Below are positions 1 to 8,064 of a DNA stretch of 13,177 nt, one piece after another (position 1 is the stretch's first letter; every line of letters begins with the position of its first letter). The notes beneath the pieces are model-generated. The model did not search any database. It was not told the DNA's origin and saw only the letters and a program-made list of their open reading frames with translations. The translations under genes and the position numbers were made by a program. This DNA is from Herminiimonas sp. (lineage in GTDB: Bacteria; Pseudomonadota; Gammaproteobacteria; Burkholderiales; Burkholderiaceae): positions 1-13,177 of the forward strand of contig JACMQD010000251.1 in NCBI GenBank assembly GCA_014377155.1. The letters are read 5' to 3'.

Positions 1-162
1 CAATGTGCGACTGCACTTGGTGAAGCGTCGGCTTTGGACGATCCCGTGCTCATCGCCGAGTGGCTTCGAACGGCGCGCGTCGTGCTCGACCAGATTTCAG
101 GTCTGGCGGGGGTCGATCAACTGCTCGATGCATTGTTCGGACGTTTCTGCCTCGGCAAATAG
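1..162 (+). CDS. mnmE: MnmE (TrmE) tRNA modification GTPase, C-terminal 53 residues (5' end outside window)
   Basis: This is the tail of MnmE, the GTPase that works with MnmG to build the (carboxymethyl)aminomethyl group on U34 of certain tRNAs. Frame 1 is open from the first base to the TAG at 160-162. The protein ends FGRFCLGK, the family's C-terminal signature (usually FCIGK), whose cysteine is a conserved functional residue. The visible part is the last helices of the helical domain; the G domain is upstream. mnmG follows 58 bases later, the usual pairing. The wording of the tail (LDQISGLAGVDQLLDALFGR) reads, from memory, more like alphaproteobacterial (sphingomonad) MnmE than the betaproteobacterial form, which typically has ITGEF...DLLGVIFSRFCIGK. 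This matters for the mosaic noted in mnmG. The identification is firm; the lineage reading is a judgement without alignment. Confidence 0.93.
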   Translation, partial: QCATALGEASALDDPVLIAEWLRTARVVLDQISGLAGVDQLLDALFGRFCLGK

Positions 163-176
163 TTTCACGTGAAACA
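161..176. other. parS: parS centromere-like site 1 (ParB binding palindrome)
   Basis: The bases AGTTTCACGTGAAACA match the well-known chromosomal parS consensus TGTTTCACGTGAAACA at 15 of 16 positions; only the outermost base differs. The site overlaps the mnmE stop codon and lies in the mnmE-mnmG spacer. ParB loads on such sites and spreads as a CTP-dependent sliding clamp. It lies about 4.2 kb upstream of parB, and two related sites follow. Confidence 0.92.
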
Positions 177-220
177 TTGGGCCTTTTGGTTTCGGCGAAA
201 GACGCGCGTAGGGCGTGACG

Positions 221-2140
221 ATGTTCGACGTCCTCGTAATTGGAGCTGGCCACGCGGGGGTCGAAGCCGCCGCCGCCGCCGCACGCCGTGGCGCCACTGT
301 GGCCCTTGCGACCTTTGGGAAAGACGACGTCGGCAAGATGTCATGCAACCCGTCGATTGGCGGAGTCGGCAAAGGGCATTTGGTCCGCGAAGTCGATGTG
401 CTTGGCGGGATCATGGCGCGCGCTGGCGACCGCGCCGCGATCCATCGGCGGATGCTCAACGCCAGCAAGGGCAGTGCGGTTCGCGGGCCGCGGATCCAGG
501 CCGATCGCAAGCGCTTCAGCGCCGCGGTCGCCGACTTGCTGGTCTCGGACCGGATCACGCTGATCGAGTGCGAGGTCGATGCGCTCAGTATCGTCAGCGG
601 ACGCTGCGGCGGGGTCGTCCTGCGCGACGGTGGGGTGATCGGGGCGCGCGCTGTCATCCTTGCGACGGGGACGTTTCTGGGAGCGAATCTCTATCGCGGA
701 AATGAGCGTTGGGCGGGCGGGCGAAGTTCGGCGCCCGCCGCGACTGAGTTGGGGGACCAGCTGCGCGAATATGGTCTTGCCGACGATTATCTGAAGACGG
801 GAACGCCGCCGCGCATCGATGGCCGTTCAATCGATTTTTCGCGGCTGCAGGAGCAACCCGGCGACCTCGACCCGATTCCGGTGTTTTCGTTTATGGGCTC
901 GGCGGCAATGCATCCGAAGCAGTTGCCATGCTGGGTAACACACACCAATGAGCGCACGCATGACATTATTCGCGCCGGCCTCGATCGCAGTCCGATGTAT
1001 ACGGGCGTCATCGAAGGCGTCGGTCCGCGCTATTGCCCGTCGATCGAAGACAAGATTCATCGCTTTTCAGACAAGGCATCGCACCAGATTTATCTGGAGC
1101 CGGAAGGCCTGACCACCAACGAGTTCTATCCGAACGGGATTTCCACCAGTTTGCCGTTCGATGTTCAACTGGCATTGGTGCGCTCGATGGTGGGCATGGA
1201 AAACGCGCATATCCTGCGTCCCGGCTATGCCATCGAATACGATTATTTCGATCCGCGCGGATTGAAAGCATCGCTTGAAACCAAGATCATCAAAGGACTG
1301 TTTTTCGCCGGCCAGATCAACGGCACCACGGGCTACGAAGAAGCGGCGGCGCAGGGCATGCTGGCGGGCCTGAATGCCGCCTTGCTGACGCAGGGTCGCG
1401 ACGCCTGGACACCACGCCGCGACGAAGCCTATCTGGGCGTGCTGGTCGACGACCTCATCACACAAGGTGTACAAGAGCCGTATCGAATGTTTACCAGTAG
1501 AGCGGAGTATCGGTTGAGCCTGCGGGAAGACAATGCGGACATGCGGCTTACCGAGATCGGGCGCACGCTCGGTTGCGTGGGTGACGCGCAGTGGGCGATA
1601 TTCGAGAAAAAGCGCGAAGCTGTTTCACGTGAAATGGCGCGCCTTCGATCTACCTGGGTCAGTCCTCAACTGGTCGCGGCATCGGAAGCGGAGCGGGTGT
1701 TGGGCAAGGCAATCGAGCATGAATACGCTTTCGCCGATCTGTTGCGCCGTCCCAATATTAGTTACGACAGCTTGATGGCGATGCGCGGCATTGACGGCGA
1801 AACGCTGGCTGGTCCGGGCGTCGATGCGCCAGACGTAAAAGAACAGATTGAAATTCAACTGAAATATGCTGGCTATATCGAACGTCAAGCCAAGGAAGTC
1901 GAGCGCCACGACCATTTCGAAAACCTGAAATTGCCTACCGACTTCGATTACATGGCAGTGAAGGCCCTATCGATGGAAGTGCGCCAAAAGCTGACGCGGC
2001 ATCGCCCGGAAACGCTAGGGCACGCATCACGCATTTCCGGCGTCACGCCGGCGGCCATCTCGCTCTTGCTGGTCCATCTTAAAAAAGGCGGCTTCATCAA
2101 CGATAATGGCGCCCGCAACACTGCGCCGGTTGGCATATGA
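221..2140 (+). CDS. mnmG: MnmG (GidA) tRNA uridine-5-carboxymethylaminomethyl modification enzyme, possible mosaic gene
   Basis: MnmG is the FAD- and folate-dependent partner of MnmE in U34 modification of tRNA. The 639-residue product is close to the usual length. It has an N-terminal dinucleotide-binding GAGHAG (residues 8-13), CNPSIGG with conserved C42, [12 protein letters not shown] from residue 191, [11 protein letters not shown] with conserved C272, and the second family signature [12 protein letters not shown] at 368-379. The C-terminal helical domain that docks MnmE is complete. I chose ATG 221 because AGGG (210-213) lies 7 bases upstream; a GTG at 215 would leave almost no spacing. 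An internal parS (1621-1636) encodes AVSRE. Oddity: the first roughly 150-190 residues are GC-rich and look alphaproteobacterial, while everything after looks betaproteobacterial. The reading frame is intact across the change. rsmG starts 13 bases after the stop. Confidence 0.96.
   Translation: MFDVLVIGAGHAGVEAAAAAARRGATVALATFGKDDVGKMSCNPSIGGVGKGHLVREVDVLGGIMARAGDRAAIHRRMLNASKGSAVRGPRIQADRKRFSAAVADLLVSDRITLIECEVDALSIVSGRCGGVVLRDGGVIGARAVILATGTFLGANLYRGNERWAGGRSSAPAATELGDQLREYGLADDYLKTGTPPRIDGRSIDFSRLQEQPGDLDPIPVFSFMGSAAMHPKQLPCWVTHTNERTHDIIRAGLDRSPMYTGVIEGVGPRYCPSIEDKIHRFSDKASHQIYLEPEGLTTNEFYPNGISTSLPFDVQLALVRSMVGMENAHILRPGYAIEYDYFDPRGLKASLETKIIKGLFFAGQINGTTGYEEAAAQGMLAGLNAALLTQGRDAWTPRRDEAYLGVLVDDLITQGVQEPYRMFTSRAEYRLSLREDNADMRLTEIGRTLGCVGDAQWAIFEKKREAVSREMARLRSTWVSPQLVAASEAERVLGKAIEHEYAFADLLRRPNISYDSLMAMRGIDGETLAGPGVDAPDVKEQIEIQLKYAGYIERQAKEVERHDHFENLKLPTDFDYMAVKALSMEVRQKLTRHRPETLGHASRISGVTPAAISLLLVHLKKGGFINDNGARNTAPVGI
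1621..1636. other. parS: parS site 2, inside mnmG
   Basis: TGTTTCACGTGAAATG matches the parS consensus at 14 of 16 positions, with the two 3'-most bases differing. The central GTTTCACGTGAAA is intact. It is read in mnmG as A467-V-S-R-E-M472. It probably binds ParB, perhaps more weakly than sites 1 and 3. Confidence 0.8.
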
Positions 2141-2153
2141 GGAGCGACCGGTG

Positions 2154-2822
2154 ATGCGCACGGTGGATACGGCAGCGCTGAAAAAAAGTTTCGCTGAGGG
2201 CGCACGCACGTTGGACCTGCGCCTTAGTGATGCGCAACTCGATAAAGCCATTGCTTACCTGACCCTGCTGGAAAAATGGAATGCGGTGTACAACCTCACT
2301 GCAGTTCGCGATCCGGCGCAGATGGTCAAACAGCATTTACTGGATTCGCTGGCAGTCGTGACGGCCTTTGGTGGCCGGCGCAACGTCCTCGATGTCGGTT
2401 CCGGAGGTGGATTGCCAGGCGTTATGTTAGCGATCTGGGCAAGCGAAGCAGACCCCGACATGCGGATATCGATGATCGATATCGTTCACAAAAAGACTGC
2501 ATTCCTGACCCAGGCAAAAGTGGAGCTCGGCCTGACCAATGTGACGATTCATACCGGGCGCGTCGAGCAACTGCAGGTGAAAGAAAAATTCGACGCCATT
2601 ACGTCACGAGCGTTTGCGGAGATAGCGGATTTTGTCACGTGGTCCGCGCACTTGCTTGCCGACGGTGGACAGTTCATTGCGATGAAAGGGATCGATCCCG
2701 TCGCAGAGATTGCCCGTCTGCCGGCGCCATGGGTTTCACGTGAAACAAGGAAAATCATTGTCCCCGGACTGAACGCCGAACGGCACCTGATTTTTATGGA
2801 ACGTTCTGCAGGCGCCGCATGA
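2154..2822 (+). CDS. rsmG: RsmG (GidB) 16S rRNA G527 N7-methyltransferase
   Basis: RsmG uses S-adenosylmethionine to methylate N7 of G527 in the decoding region of 16S rRNA; its loss is known to give low-level streptomycin resistance. The 222-residue product is near the family norm (E. coli 207). It shows the family stretch KWNAVYNLTA (41-50), HLLDSL (61-66), the SAM-binding glycine motif DVGSGGGLPG (80-89), the acidic motif II region MIDIVHKK, and SRAF at 151-154. ATG 2154 is preceded by GAGGAG (2139-2144) at 9 bases; the adjacent GTG at 2151, 6 bases away, would add only one residue. An ATG at 2106 inside mnmG would add 16 residues and has no ribosome site, so I rejected it. A parS palindrome near the 3' end encodes W193-VSRET. 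Confidence 0.95.
   Translation: MRTVDTAALKKSFAEGARTLDLRLSDAQLDKAIAYLTLLEKWNAVYNLTAVRDPAQMVKQHLLDSLAVVTAFGGRRNVLDVGSGGGLPGVMLAIWASEADPDMRISMIDIVHKKTAFLTQAKVELGLTNVTIHTGRVEQLQVKEKFDAITSRAFAEIADFVTWSAHLLADGGQFIAMKGIDPVAEIARLPAPWVSRETRKIIVPGLNAERHLIFMERSAGAA
2732..2747. other. parS: parS site 3, inside rsmG
   Basis: GGTTTCACGTGAAACA matches the parS consensus at 15 of 16 positions; only the first base differs. It is translated as WVSRET near the end of RsmG, in the same phase relative to the palindrome as site 2 in mnmG. It is the site nearest to parAB, 1.6 kb upstream of parB. Confidence 0.92.
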
Positions 2823-2828
2823 AAAATT

Positions 2829-2850
2829 GTGCCGGTCATTATTCCGGCAC
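2829..2850. other. Perfect 7-bp inverted repeat between rsmG and the LysE-family gene
   Basis: GTGCCGG (2829-2835) and CCGGCAC (2844-2850) pair perfectly around an 8-base loop. On the plus strand no T-run follows, so it is not a standard terminator for rsmG. Read on the minus strand, the stem is followed by AATTTTT, which is terminator-like, but no minus-strand gene reads into it here. It may stabilise or process the message. Confidence 0.45.
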
Positions 2851-2868
2851 GCGTGAAAGGACCGACCA

Positions 2869-3501
2869 ATGACGACGTTTTTCTACGCGCTCGGCATTAC
2901 CGATGTCTGGCAGCTAATTATTGCGACATGCGTTTTTCTGATTTTGCCGGGGCCTGGCAGCTTTTGCGTGTTGACCTGTACCGGTCGCCATGGCGTGCGC
3001 GGCGGCTTCGCTTCGTTGGCAGGGCTGATGCTTGGCGACCTCGTGCTGATGATTCTCGCCGCAGTTGGCGTGGCTGCCATGTTGCAAGCGAATCCCGTTT
3101 TATTTAAGACGATGCAATATCTGGGTGCCGCTTACCTTGCTTATCTCGGCGCGCGTTTGTTGTTTTCAAAAGGTGAAGGCGTTGCTGCTTCGTTACCTTT
3201 TTCCAATAGGCAGGATTTCCTACGCGGTTTCCTGGTGACACTGATCAATCCGAAAGCCATTGTGTTTTACATGGCGTTTTTTCCTTTGTTCATTAATCCT
3301 TCGATGCATCAGGGCGCGACGACATTTGCATTGATGGCAGCGATCATTTCATGCTGCACATTGGTATATGGAAGCATGCTCGTGTTCGGCGGAAATGCCG
3401 CCGCCCGGCGCTTGAAAAAGAACCAGCGCATCACCTCCCTTGCCTCCAAAGCTGCTGGCATTTTCCTCATCGGTTTCGGTATCAAACTGACCACTAACTA
3501 A
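2869..3501 (+). CDS. LysE/RhtB-family amino-acid exporter, LeuE-like
   Basis: This is an inner-membrane exporter of the LysE/RhtB superfamily, 210 residues, the usual size. It starts at ATG 2869 with AAAGGA (2856-2861) 7 bases upstream. The family hallmarks are PGPG at 27-30 near the end of the first membrane segment, GGFASLAGLMLGD (45-57), YLGAAYLAYLGARLL (84-98), and NPKA (127-130) before the fourth segment. About six hydrophobic segments are visible, roughly 13-35, 45-70, 78-100, 118-142, 150-175 and 190-207. Overall wording resembles E. coli LeuE (leucine efflux), but substrate cannot be read from sequence; homoserine, threonine or other neutral amino acids are alternatives. It lies between rsmG and parA with a 46-base gap before and 7 bases after, so it is probably co-transcribed with parAB. 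I believe this placement recurs in Burkholderiales. Confidence 0.9.
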   Translation: MTTFFYALGITDVWQLIIATCVFLILPGPGSFCVLTCTGRHGVRGGFASLAGLMLGDLVLMILAAVGVAAMLQANPVLFKTMQYLGAAYLAYLGARLLFSKGEGVAASLPFSNRQDFLRGFLVTLINPKAIVFYMAFFPLFINPSMHQGATTFALMAAIISCCTLVYGSMLVFGGNAAARRLKKNQRITSLASKAAGIFLIGFGIKLTTN

Positions 3502-3508
3502 AACAACC

Positions 3509-4279
3509 ATGGCCAAAATATTTTGCGTCGCCAATCAAAAAGGCGGCGTTGGGAAAACGACCACGGCCGTCAATCTTGCAGCCGGATTGGCGCAACTAAA
3601 GCAGCGCGTCTTGCTAGTCGATTTGGACCCGCAGGGAAATGCCACTATGGGCGCGGGTATCAACAAGGCTACGCTCGCGTCATCGATCTATGAGGTTCTG
3701 CTCGGCTTAACCGATGTACGCACGGCCCGTGTCACATCGGACACGGGCAAATTCGATGTCTTGCCCGCCAACCGCGAACTGGCAGGTGCCGAAGTTGAAA
3801 TGGTAGCGCTAGATAATCGAGAAAAACGCCTGAAAGATGCGTTGGCACAAGTTGCTGATGACTATGATTTCGTGTTGATCGACTGTCCGCCGGCTTTGTC
3901 GATGCTGACGCTTAATGGTCTATGCGCAGCCAATGGCGTCATTATTCCGATGCAGTGTGAATACTATGCGCTCGAAGGCTTGTCAGATCTTGTCAATACG
4001 ATCAAGAAAGTGCACGCGAAGCTCAACACCGACTTGAAGATTATCGGCCTGTTACGCGTCATGTTTGACCCACGCATGACGTTGTCGCAACAAGTATCGG
4101 GGCAGCTCGAACAGCATTTCGGCGACAAGGTATTCAAGACGATCATTCCACGCAATGTGCGCCTGGCCGAAGCACCGTCGTACGGCATGCCGGGTGTGAC
4201 CTTCGATCCGACCTCGAAAGGCGCGCAAGCCTACATTGCCTTTGGTGCCGAAATGGTTGAACGCATCAAAACCATTTGA
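3509..4279 (+). CDS. parA: ParA chromosome-partitioning ATPase
   Basis: ParA binds DNA non-specifically in its ATP form and moves the ParB-parS complex, segregating the origin region. The 256-residue protein is the short chromosomal type (ParA Ib/Soj-like) with no N-terminal HTH extension. It has the deviant Walker A KGGVGKTT at 11-18 with the signature lysine, the A' motif LLVDLDPQGN (D38, D40), and Walker B FVLIDCPP with D125. The motif RNVRLAEAPSYGMP near the C-terminus is typical of Soj proteins. ATG 3509 follows the exporter stop by 7 bases without an obvious Shine-Dalgarno, suggesting translational coupling. parB follows after 97 bases. Confidence 0.97.
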   Translation: MAKIFCVANQKGGVGKTTTAVNLAAGLAQLKQRVLLVDLDPQGNATMGAGINKATLASSIYEVLLGLTDVRTARVTSDTGKFDVLPANRELAGAEVEMVALDNREKRLKDALAQVADDYDFVLIDCPPALSMLTLNGLCAANGVIIPMQCEYYALEGLSDLVNTIKKVHAKLNTDLKIIGLLRVMFDPRMTLSQQVSGQLEQHFGDKVFKTIIPRNVRLAEAPSYGMPGVTFDPTSKGAQAYIAFGAEMVERIKTI

Positions 4280-4376
4280 TCCAAAACTGGCCGGGGAATC
4301 GGTCAAGCAACGGATACGCAAGACAGGCGAGGGTGCGTCCCCGACCCGCAACAAGCATCAACCCTATCAGGAAATC

Positions 4377-5261
4377 ATGGTCACCAAAAAACCCAAAGGC
4401 CTCGGCCGCGGACTCGACGCCTTGCTCGGCGGTTCCAGTCATTTCGACGAGGCGCCCGGCGCCAGCATGCCGACATCGCTGAGCGTGGCCGACTTGCAAG
4501 CGGGCAAGTATCAGCCTCGCACGAGGATGGACGAAGGTGCGTTGAACGAATTGGCGACATCGATCAAAGAACAGGGCTTGCTTCAAGCCATTCTGGTTCG
4601 CCCGATTGCGACCGGCGAGGGCGGCGCACGCTACGAGATTATCGCCGGCGAACGGCGCTTTCGCGCGGCGCAGATTGCCGGTCTGACCGAGGTACCCGTG
4701 CTGGTCAAAGACGTGGATGACCAGGCTGCGGCGGCCATGGCGCTGATTGAAAACATCCAGCGCGAAGATCTCAATCCGCTGGAAGAGGCGCAGGGCATCC
4801 AACGCCTGATTACCGATTTCAGCTTTACCCATGAAAAAGCAGCGAGCGCGGTTGGCCGCTCCCGCAGCGCCGTGTCGAATCTCTTGCGCTTGCTCAATCT
4901 GGCCAAACCGGTGCAGACCATGCTGATGGCGGGCGATATCGACATGGGCCACGCGCGCGCTCTGCTGGCAGTCGACAATGCGACGCAGATCACGCTGGCC
5001 AATCAGGTCGCGGCAAAACGCCTGTCAGTTCGCGAAACCGAAAAACTGGTCGTCCGCACGACTACCGAACAAGCCACCTTCGGTAAGCCACGTAGCATTA
5101 AAGACAAGTCGCGCGATATTACCCGGCTGGAAGAAGAGCTCGCCGACGCATTGGCAACTGCAGTCGCCATCAAACTGGGTGCCAGAAATCGTGGCCAACT
5201 GGTGATCGATTTTGCCGACCTCGATGTGCTCGATGGTGTCATCGCAAAGTTGCGCGCATAG
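4377..5261 (+). CDS. parB: ParB chromosome-partitioning CTPase/parS-binding protein
   Basis: ParB recognises parS, binds CTP and slides along DNA, and stimulates ParA. The 294-residue protein has the N-terminal ParA-interacting stretch KGLGRGLDALLGG (7-19), a nuclease-like CTP-binding domain with YQPR (45-48) and GERRFRA (91-97), ENIQRE (125-130), a helix-turn-helix around 150-173 (THEKAASAVGRSRSAVSNLL), and a C-terminal dimerisation domain ending in DLDVLDGVIAKL. ATG 4377 is chosen because AGGA (4369-4372) precedes it and the KGLGRGL motif begins at once; an in-frame ATG at 4236 would overlap parA and add 47 residues unlike any ParB. Its targets are the three parS sites 1.6-4.2 kb upstream. 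Confidence 0.96.
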   Translation: MVTKKPKGLGRGLDALLGGSSHFDEAPGASMPTSLSVADLQAGKYQPRTRMDEGALNELATSIKEQGLLQAILVRPIATGEGGARYEIIAGERRFRAAQIAGLTEVPVLVKDVDDQAAAAMALIENIQREDLNPLEEAQGIQRLITDFSFTHEKAASAVGRSRSAVSNLLRLLNLAKPVQTMLMAGDIDMGHARALLAVDNATQITLANQVAAKRLSVRETEKLVVRTTTEQATFGKPRSIKDKSRDITRLEEELADALATAVAIKLGARNRGQLVIDFADLDVLDGVIAKLRA

Positions 5262-5364
5262 CGTCGTTCGCCACAACATTTAGGGGCGCTTTGTCAAGAC
5301 CGTAAAAACCCCCGTGAGCGCCGCGCAACACCTGTGCGCATGCGGGTTTGCGCCGCGTAATCGT

Positions 5365-5394
5365 TTGACGGTTACTGTGGAAACCACTTATAAT
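5365..5394 (+). promoter_or_regulatory. Sigma-70 promoter of the atp operon
   Basis: TTGACG (5365-5370) and a perfect TATAAT (5389-5394) are separated by 18 bases, a near-consensus housekeeping promoter. Transcription would start near 5400-5402, leaving a leader of about 75 bases before atpI. The parB-atpI spacer (5262-5476) otherwise holds two imperfect dyads, GGCGCT/AGCGCC (5285-5290 and 5317-5322) and GCGCAA/TTGCGC (5323-5328 and 5348-5353). Neither has a T-run, so I see no clear parB terminator. Confidence 0.85.
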
Positions 5395-5476
5395 CCCGTG
5401 GCTTTGGATTGCACCACACATTAATTCGGCCCGCTCAGTCAATAACCTCTGGCGGGTTGCGACACCTTGGACAAGT

Positions 5477-5815
5477 ATGCTGCATGTCGTGTTACTGCAA
5501 CTTGCTGCCACGGTCATTACCGCCGCGATTGCAGGACTGATCGCCGGAGTGCCTGCTTTGCTGTCGGCGCTGCTGGGCGGATTGTGTTGTGTCCTGCCGA
5601 ACGGCTTGTTTGCATTGCGCTTGTTCATCGGCGCGCAAACACCGGGCGGCGCCAGTCCGATGACATTTTTCATCGGTGAATTTGCCAAGATTGCATTGAC
5701 GATTGCGCTGTTAGGCGCGGTTGTGTGGCTGTATCGCGACTTGAACTGGCTGGCCCTGATTGCCGCCTTCATCGTGGCCCTGAAAAGTTACATCATTCTA
5801 TTATTTAGGCACTGA
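5477..5815 (+). CDS. atpI: AtpI, F-type ATP synthase assembly protein I
   Basis: AtpI (UncI) is a small inner-membrane protein at the head of many atp operons that helps c-ring assembly and is not part of the finished enzyme. The 112-residue product has four hydrophobic stretches, about 4-24, 29-50, 64-84 and 89-109. [10 protein letters not shown] (around 42-51) and [13 protein letters not shown] (around 67-79) are typical. ATG 5477 is the first usable start: the frame is open upstream, but I saw no ATG, GTG or TTG between it and the -10 box. The ribosome site is weak (GGA at 5469-5471). It is slightly shorter than E. coli AtpI. atpB begins one base after the stop. Confidence 0.9.
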   Translation: MLHVVLLQLAATVITAAIAGLIAGVPALLSALLGGLCCVLPNGLFALRLFIGAQTPGGASPMTFFIGEFAKIALTIALLGAVVWLYRDLNWLALIAAFIVALKSYIILLFRH

Positions 5816-5816
5816 C

Positions 5817-6656
5817 ATGGCATCTACAACCGCTGACGGCGCGGTGGGGCACGCTCCCACTGCATCAGAATATATCGTCCATCACCTCGGACATCTGTCG
5901 ACCAAGCATCAAGAAAAGGTCATCGACTTTTCGATCATCAACGTCGACACGATGTTCTGGGCAATCGTCACCGGTGTGGTCGGCTGCTTCATCATGTGGC
6001 TGGCGGCGCGCCGCGCAACCGCCGGCGTGCCGGGACGTTTCCAAGCCTTCGTCGAGATGCTGGTAGAGATGGTCGAAGACCAGTCGAAGTCGATCATTCA
6101 CGGTGACCGACGTTTTATCGCGCCGCTGGCACTAACAGTATTCGTCTGGGTATTCCTGATGAATTCTCTGGACTTCCTGCCGGTCGACATGTTTGCCAGC
6201 CTGTTCAAGGCAATCGGGCTCAACAACGTAATTCCTTATCACCGTGTGGTGCCGACCGCCGACTTGAACGGTCCGATGGGAATGTCGCTGGCGGTGCTGG
6301 TAATCGTCATTTACTACAACATCAAGATCAAGGGCGCTGGTGGCTGGCTGCACGAATGGGTCGCCGCACCGTTCGGCATCTGGATGGCGCCATTCAATGT
6401 GCTGCTCAACCTGATCGAATACATTGCCCGCACCGTGTCGCTCGGCATGCGACTGTGGGGCAACATGTACGCCGGCGAATTGCTGTTCTTGCTGATCGCC
6501 TTGCTCGGTTCGACCGCGACCGCATTCGGTTTCATCGGCCACGTCATTGCCGGTTCGGTATGGGCGGTGTTCCACATTCTGATCGTGCTGCTGCAAGCGT
6601 TCATCTTCATGATGCTGACCCTGATCTATGTCGGGCAAGCGCATGAGTCGCACTAG
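5817..6656 (+). CDS. atpB: ATP synthase F0 subunit a
   Basis: Subunit a forms the proton half-channels against the c ring in the inner membrane. The 279-residue protein (E. coli 271) ends in the diagnostic block [17 protein letters not shown], with the essential arginine at R212. The partner residues E221, H253 and Q260 correspond to E. coli E219, H245 and Q252. Earlier segments include [12 protein letters not shown] (113-124). ATG 5817 is one base beyond the atpI stop, with only a weak AGG (5807-5809), so coupled translation is likely. An unusual AT-rich spacer separates it from atpE. Confidence 0.97.
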   Translation: MASTTADGAVGHAPTASEYIVHHLGHLSTKHQEKVIDFSIINVDTMFWAIVTGVVGCFIMWLAARRATAGVPGRFQAFVEMLVEMVEDQSKSIIHGDRRFIAPLALTVFVWVFLMNSLDFLPVDMFASLFKAIGLNNVIPYHRVVPTADLNGPMGMSLAVLVIVIYYNIKIKGAGGWLHEWVAAPFGIWMAPFNVLLNLIEYIARTVSLGMRLWGNMYAGELLFLLIALLGSTATAFGFIGHVIAGSVWAVFHILIVLLQAFIFMMLTLIYVGQAHESH

Positions 6657-6986
<330 letters not shown>

Positions 6987-7011
6987 GCCGGCAGTATCGC
7001 TGACTCTCAAA

Positions 7012-7032
7012 TGCCAGACCGCGTGTCTGGCA
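7012..7032 (+). other. Intercistronic hairpin between atpE and atpF
   Basis: TGCCAGAC (7012-7019) and GTCTGGCA (7025-7032) form a perfect 8-bp stem around the 5-base loop CGCGT. No T-run follows, so it is not an intrinsic terminator. Placed just after atpE, it could block 3' decay or mark a processing point that raises atpE messenger over its neighbours; this is inference. Confidence 0.65.
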
Positions 7033-7057
7033 AGGTTATTCTGAGAAGGAACCTACC

Positions 7058-7528
7058 GTGAACTTAAACGCAACGTTGTTTGCACAGTTCGTGGTCTTCT
7101 TCATCCTGGTGGCATTCACGATGAAATTCGTGTGGCCGCCGCTGGTGAAAGCGCTCGACGAGCGCGCACAGAAGATTGCGGACGGATTGGCTGCGGCCGA
7201 TCGGGGCAAGGCTGAGATGGCTGCCGCTGAAAAGCGCGTGCAGGCTGAACTGGCCGGCGCTCGTGACGAAGGACAAAAGCGCATCGGTGACGCTGAGAAG
7301 CGCGCAACGATCGTCGCCGATGAAATCAAGCAGAATGCCCAGGCAGAAGCAAACCGCATCGTTGCCCAGGCAAAAGCGGATGCTGAACAGCAGGTAACCA
7401 AAGCGCGCGAAGAATTGCGCGATCAGGTTGCGGCATTGGCCGTAAAAGGCGCCGAGCAGATTCTGAAGCGCGAAGTCAATGCATCGGCGCATGCCGATCT
7501 GTTGAAGCAACTTGCGACTGAGTTGTAA
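7058..7528 (+). CDS. atpF: ATP synthase F0 subunit b
   Basis: Subunit b is the peripheral stalk that holds F1 still. The 156-residue protein has one N-terminal membrane helix (about 7-27, [19 protein letters not shown]), then a long charged, alanine-rich helix to about residue 125 with the EKR/AEA/ADA pattern of the b-subunit coiled coil, and a C-terminal delta-binding part. Length equals E. coli AtpF. It starts with GTG 7058 behind GAAGGA (7045-7050) at 7 bases. atpH begins two bases after the stop. Confidence 0.96.
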   Translation: MNLNATLFAQFVVFFILVAFTMKFVWPPLVKALDERAQKIADGLAAADRGKAEMAAAEKRVQAELAGARDEGQKRIGDAEKRATIVADEIKQNAQAEANRIVAQAKADAEQQVTKAREELRDQVAALAVKGAEQILKREVNASAHADLLKQLATEL

Positions 7529-7530
7529 CC

Positions 7531-8064
7531 ATGGCTGAAATCGCAACCCTCGCCCGTCCTTATGCAGAGGCGTTGTTTCGTGTGGCCAAGACCGGGAATT
7601 TGACGGCTTGGTCCGATCTCGTTTCCGAGATGGCACACGTTGCGGCCCATCCTGATGTCCAGGCGCTTTCGCACAATCCGAACGTGCCCGACCAGCAACT
7701 GGTCGCTACGTTCGTTGCCCTGCTGAAATCGCCGGTTAACGATGAAGCCCGAAATTTCATCAGCATGCTGGTCGAAAACGACCGTCTCACCGTGCTTCCC
7801 GAAATTGGTCAGCAATTCCATGTGCTCAAGAACGCACAGGAAGGTGCAGCCGATGCCGAGATCACGAGTGCGTTCGAGATGACAGAGAGCCAGCTCTCCG
7901 AACTGATCGGCACGCTGGAAAAGAAATTCGGTCGCAAGCTCAACCCGTCGGTCACAGTGGACAATTCCCTGATCGGCGGCGTGCGCGTGGTCGTTGGCGA
8001 TGAAGTGCTCGATACCTCAGTACGCGCGAAGCTGCAACAGATGCACGTTGCCTTAACGACGTAA
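7531..8064 (+). CDS. atpH: ATP synthase F1 subunit delta
   Basis: Delta caps the alpha3-beta3 head and ties it to subunit b. The 177-residue product is exactly the E. coli length. It opens with [15 protein letters not shown] (5-19), the family's N-terminal helix that binds alpha. The C-terminal part carries [20 protein letters not shown] (about 139-158), matching the family signature. ATG 7531 follows atpF by two bases with no good ribosome site, so it probably relies on coupling. An enlarged spacer with a strong hairpin follows before atpA. Confidence 0.96.
   Translation: MAEIATLARPYAEALFRVAKTGNLTAWSDLVSEMAHVAAHPDVQALSHNPNVPDQQLVATFVALLKSPVNDEARNFISMLVENDRLTVLPEIGQQFHVLKNAQEGAADAEITSAFEMTESQLSELIGTLEKKFGRKLNPSVTVDNSLIGGVRVVVGDEVLDTSVRAKLQQMHVALTT

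Noticed and set aside
2106..2153. Upstream ATG for rsmG inside the end of mnmG
   Set aside because: No ribosome site there, whereas GAGGAG lies just before 2151-2156, and the shorter protein fits the family length.
2631..2646. A fourth CACGTG-centred site as another parS
   Set aside because: Only about 10 of 16 positions match the consensus and the flanking arms do not pair.
4236..4376. N-terminal extension of ParB by 47 residues from an ATG inside parA
   Set aside because: ParB proteins begin close to the KGLGRGL motif, and a ribosome site precedes ATG 4377. The extension has no ParB character.
5283..5353. Terminator after parB
   Set aside because: The dyads GGCGCT/AGCGCC and GCGCAA/TTGCGC have long loops and no following T-run, so termination is not supported.
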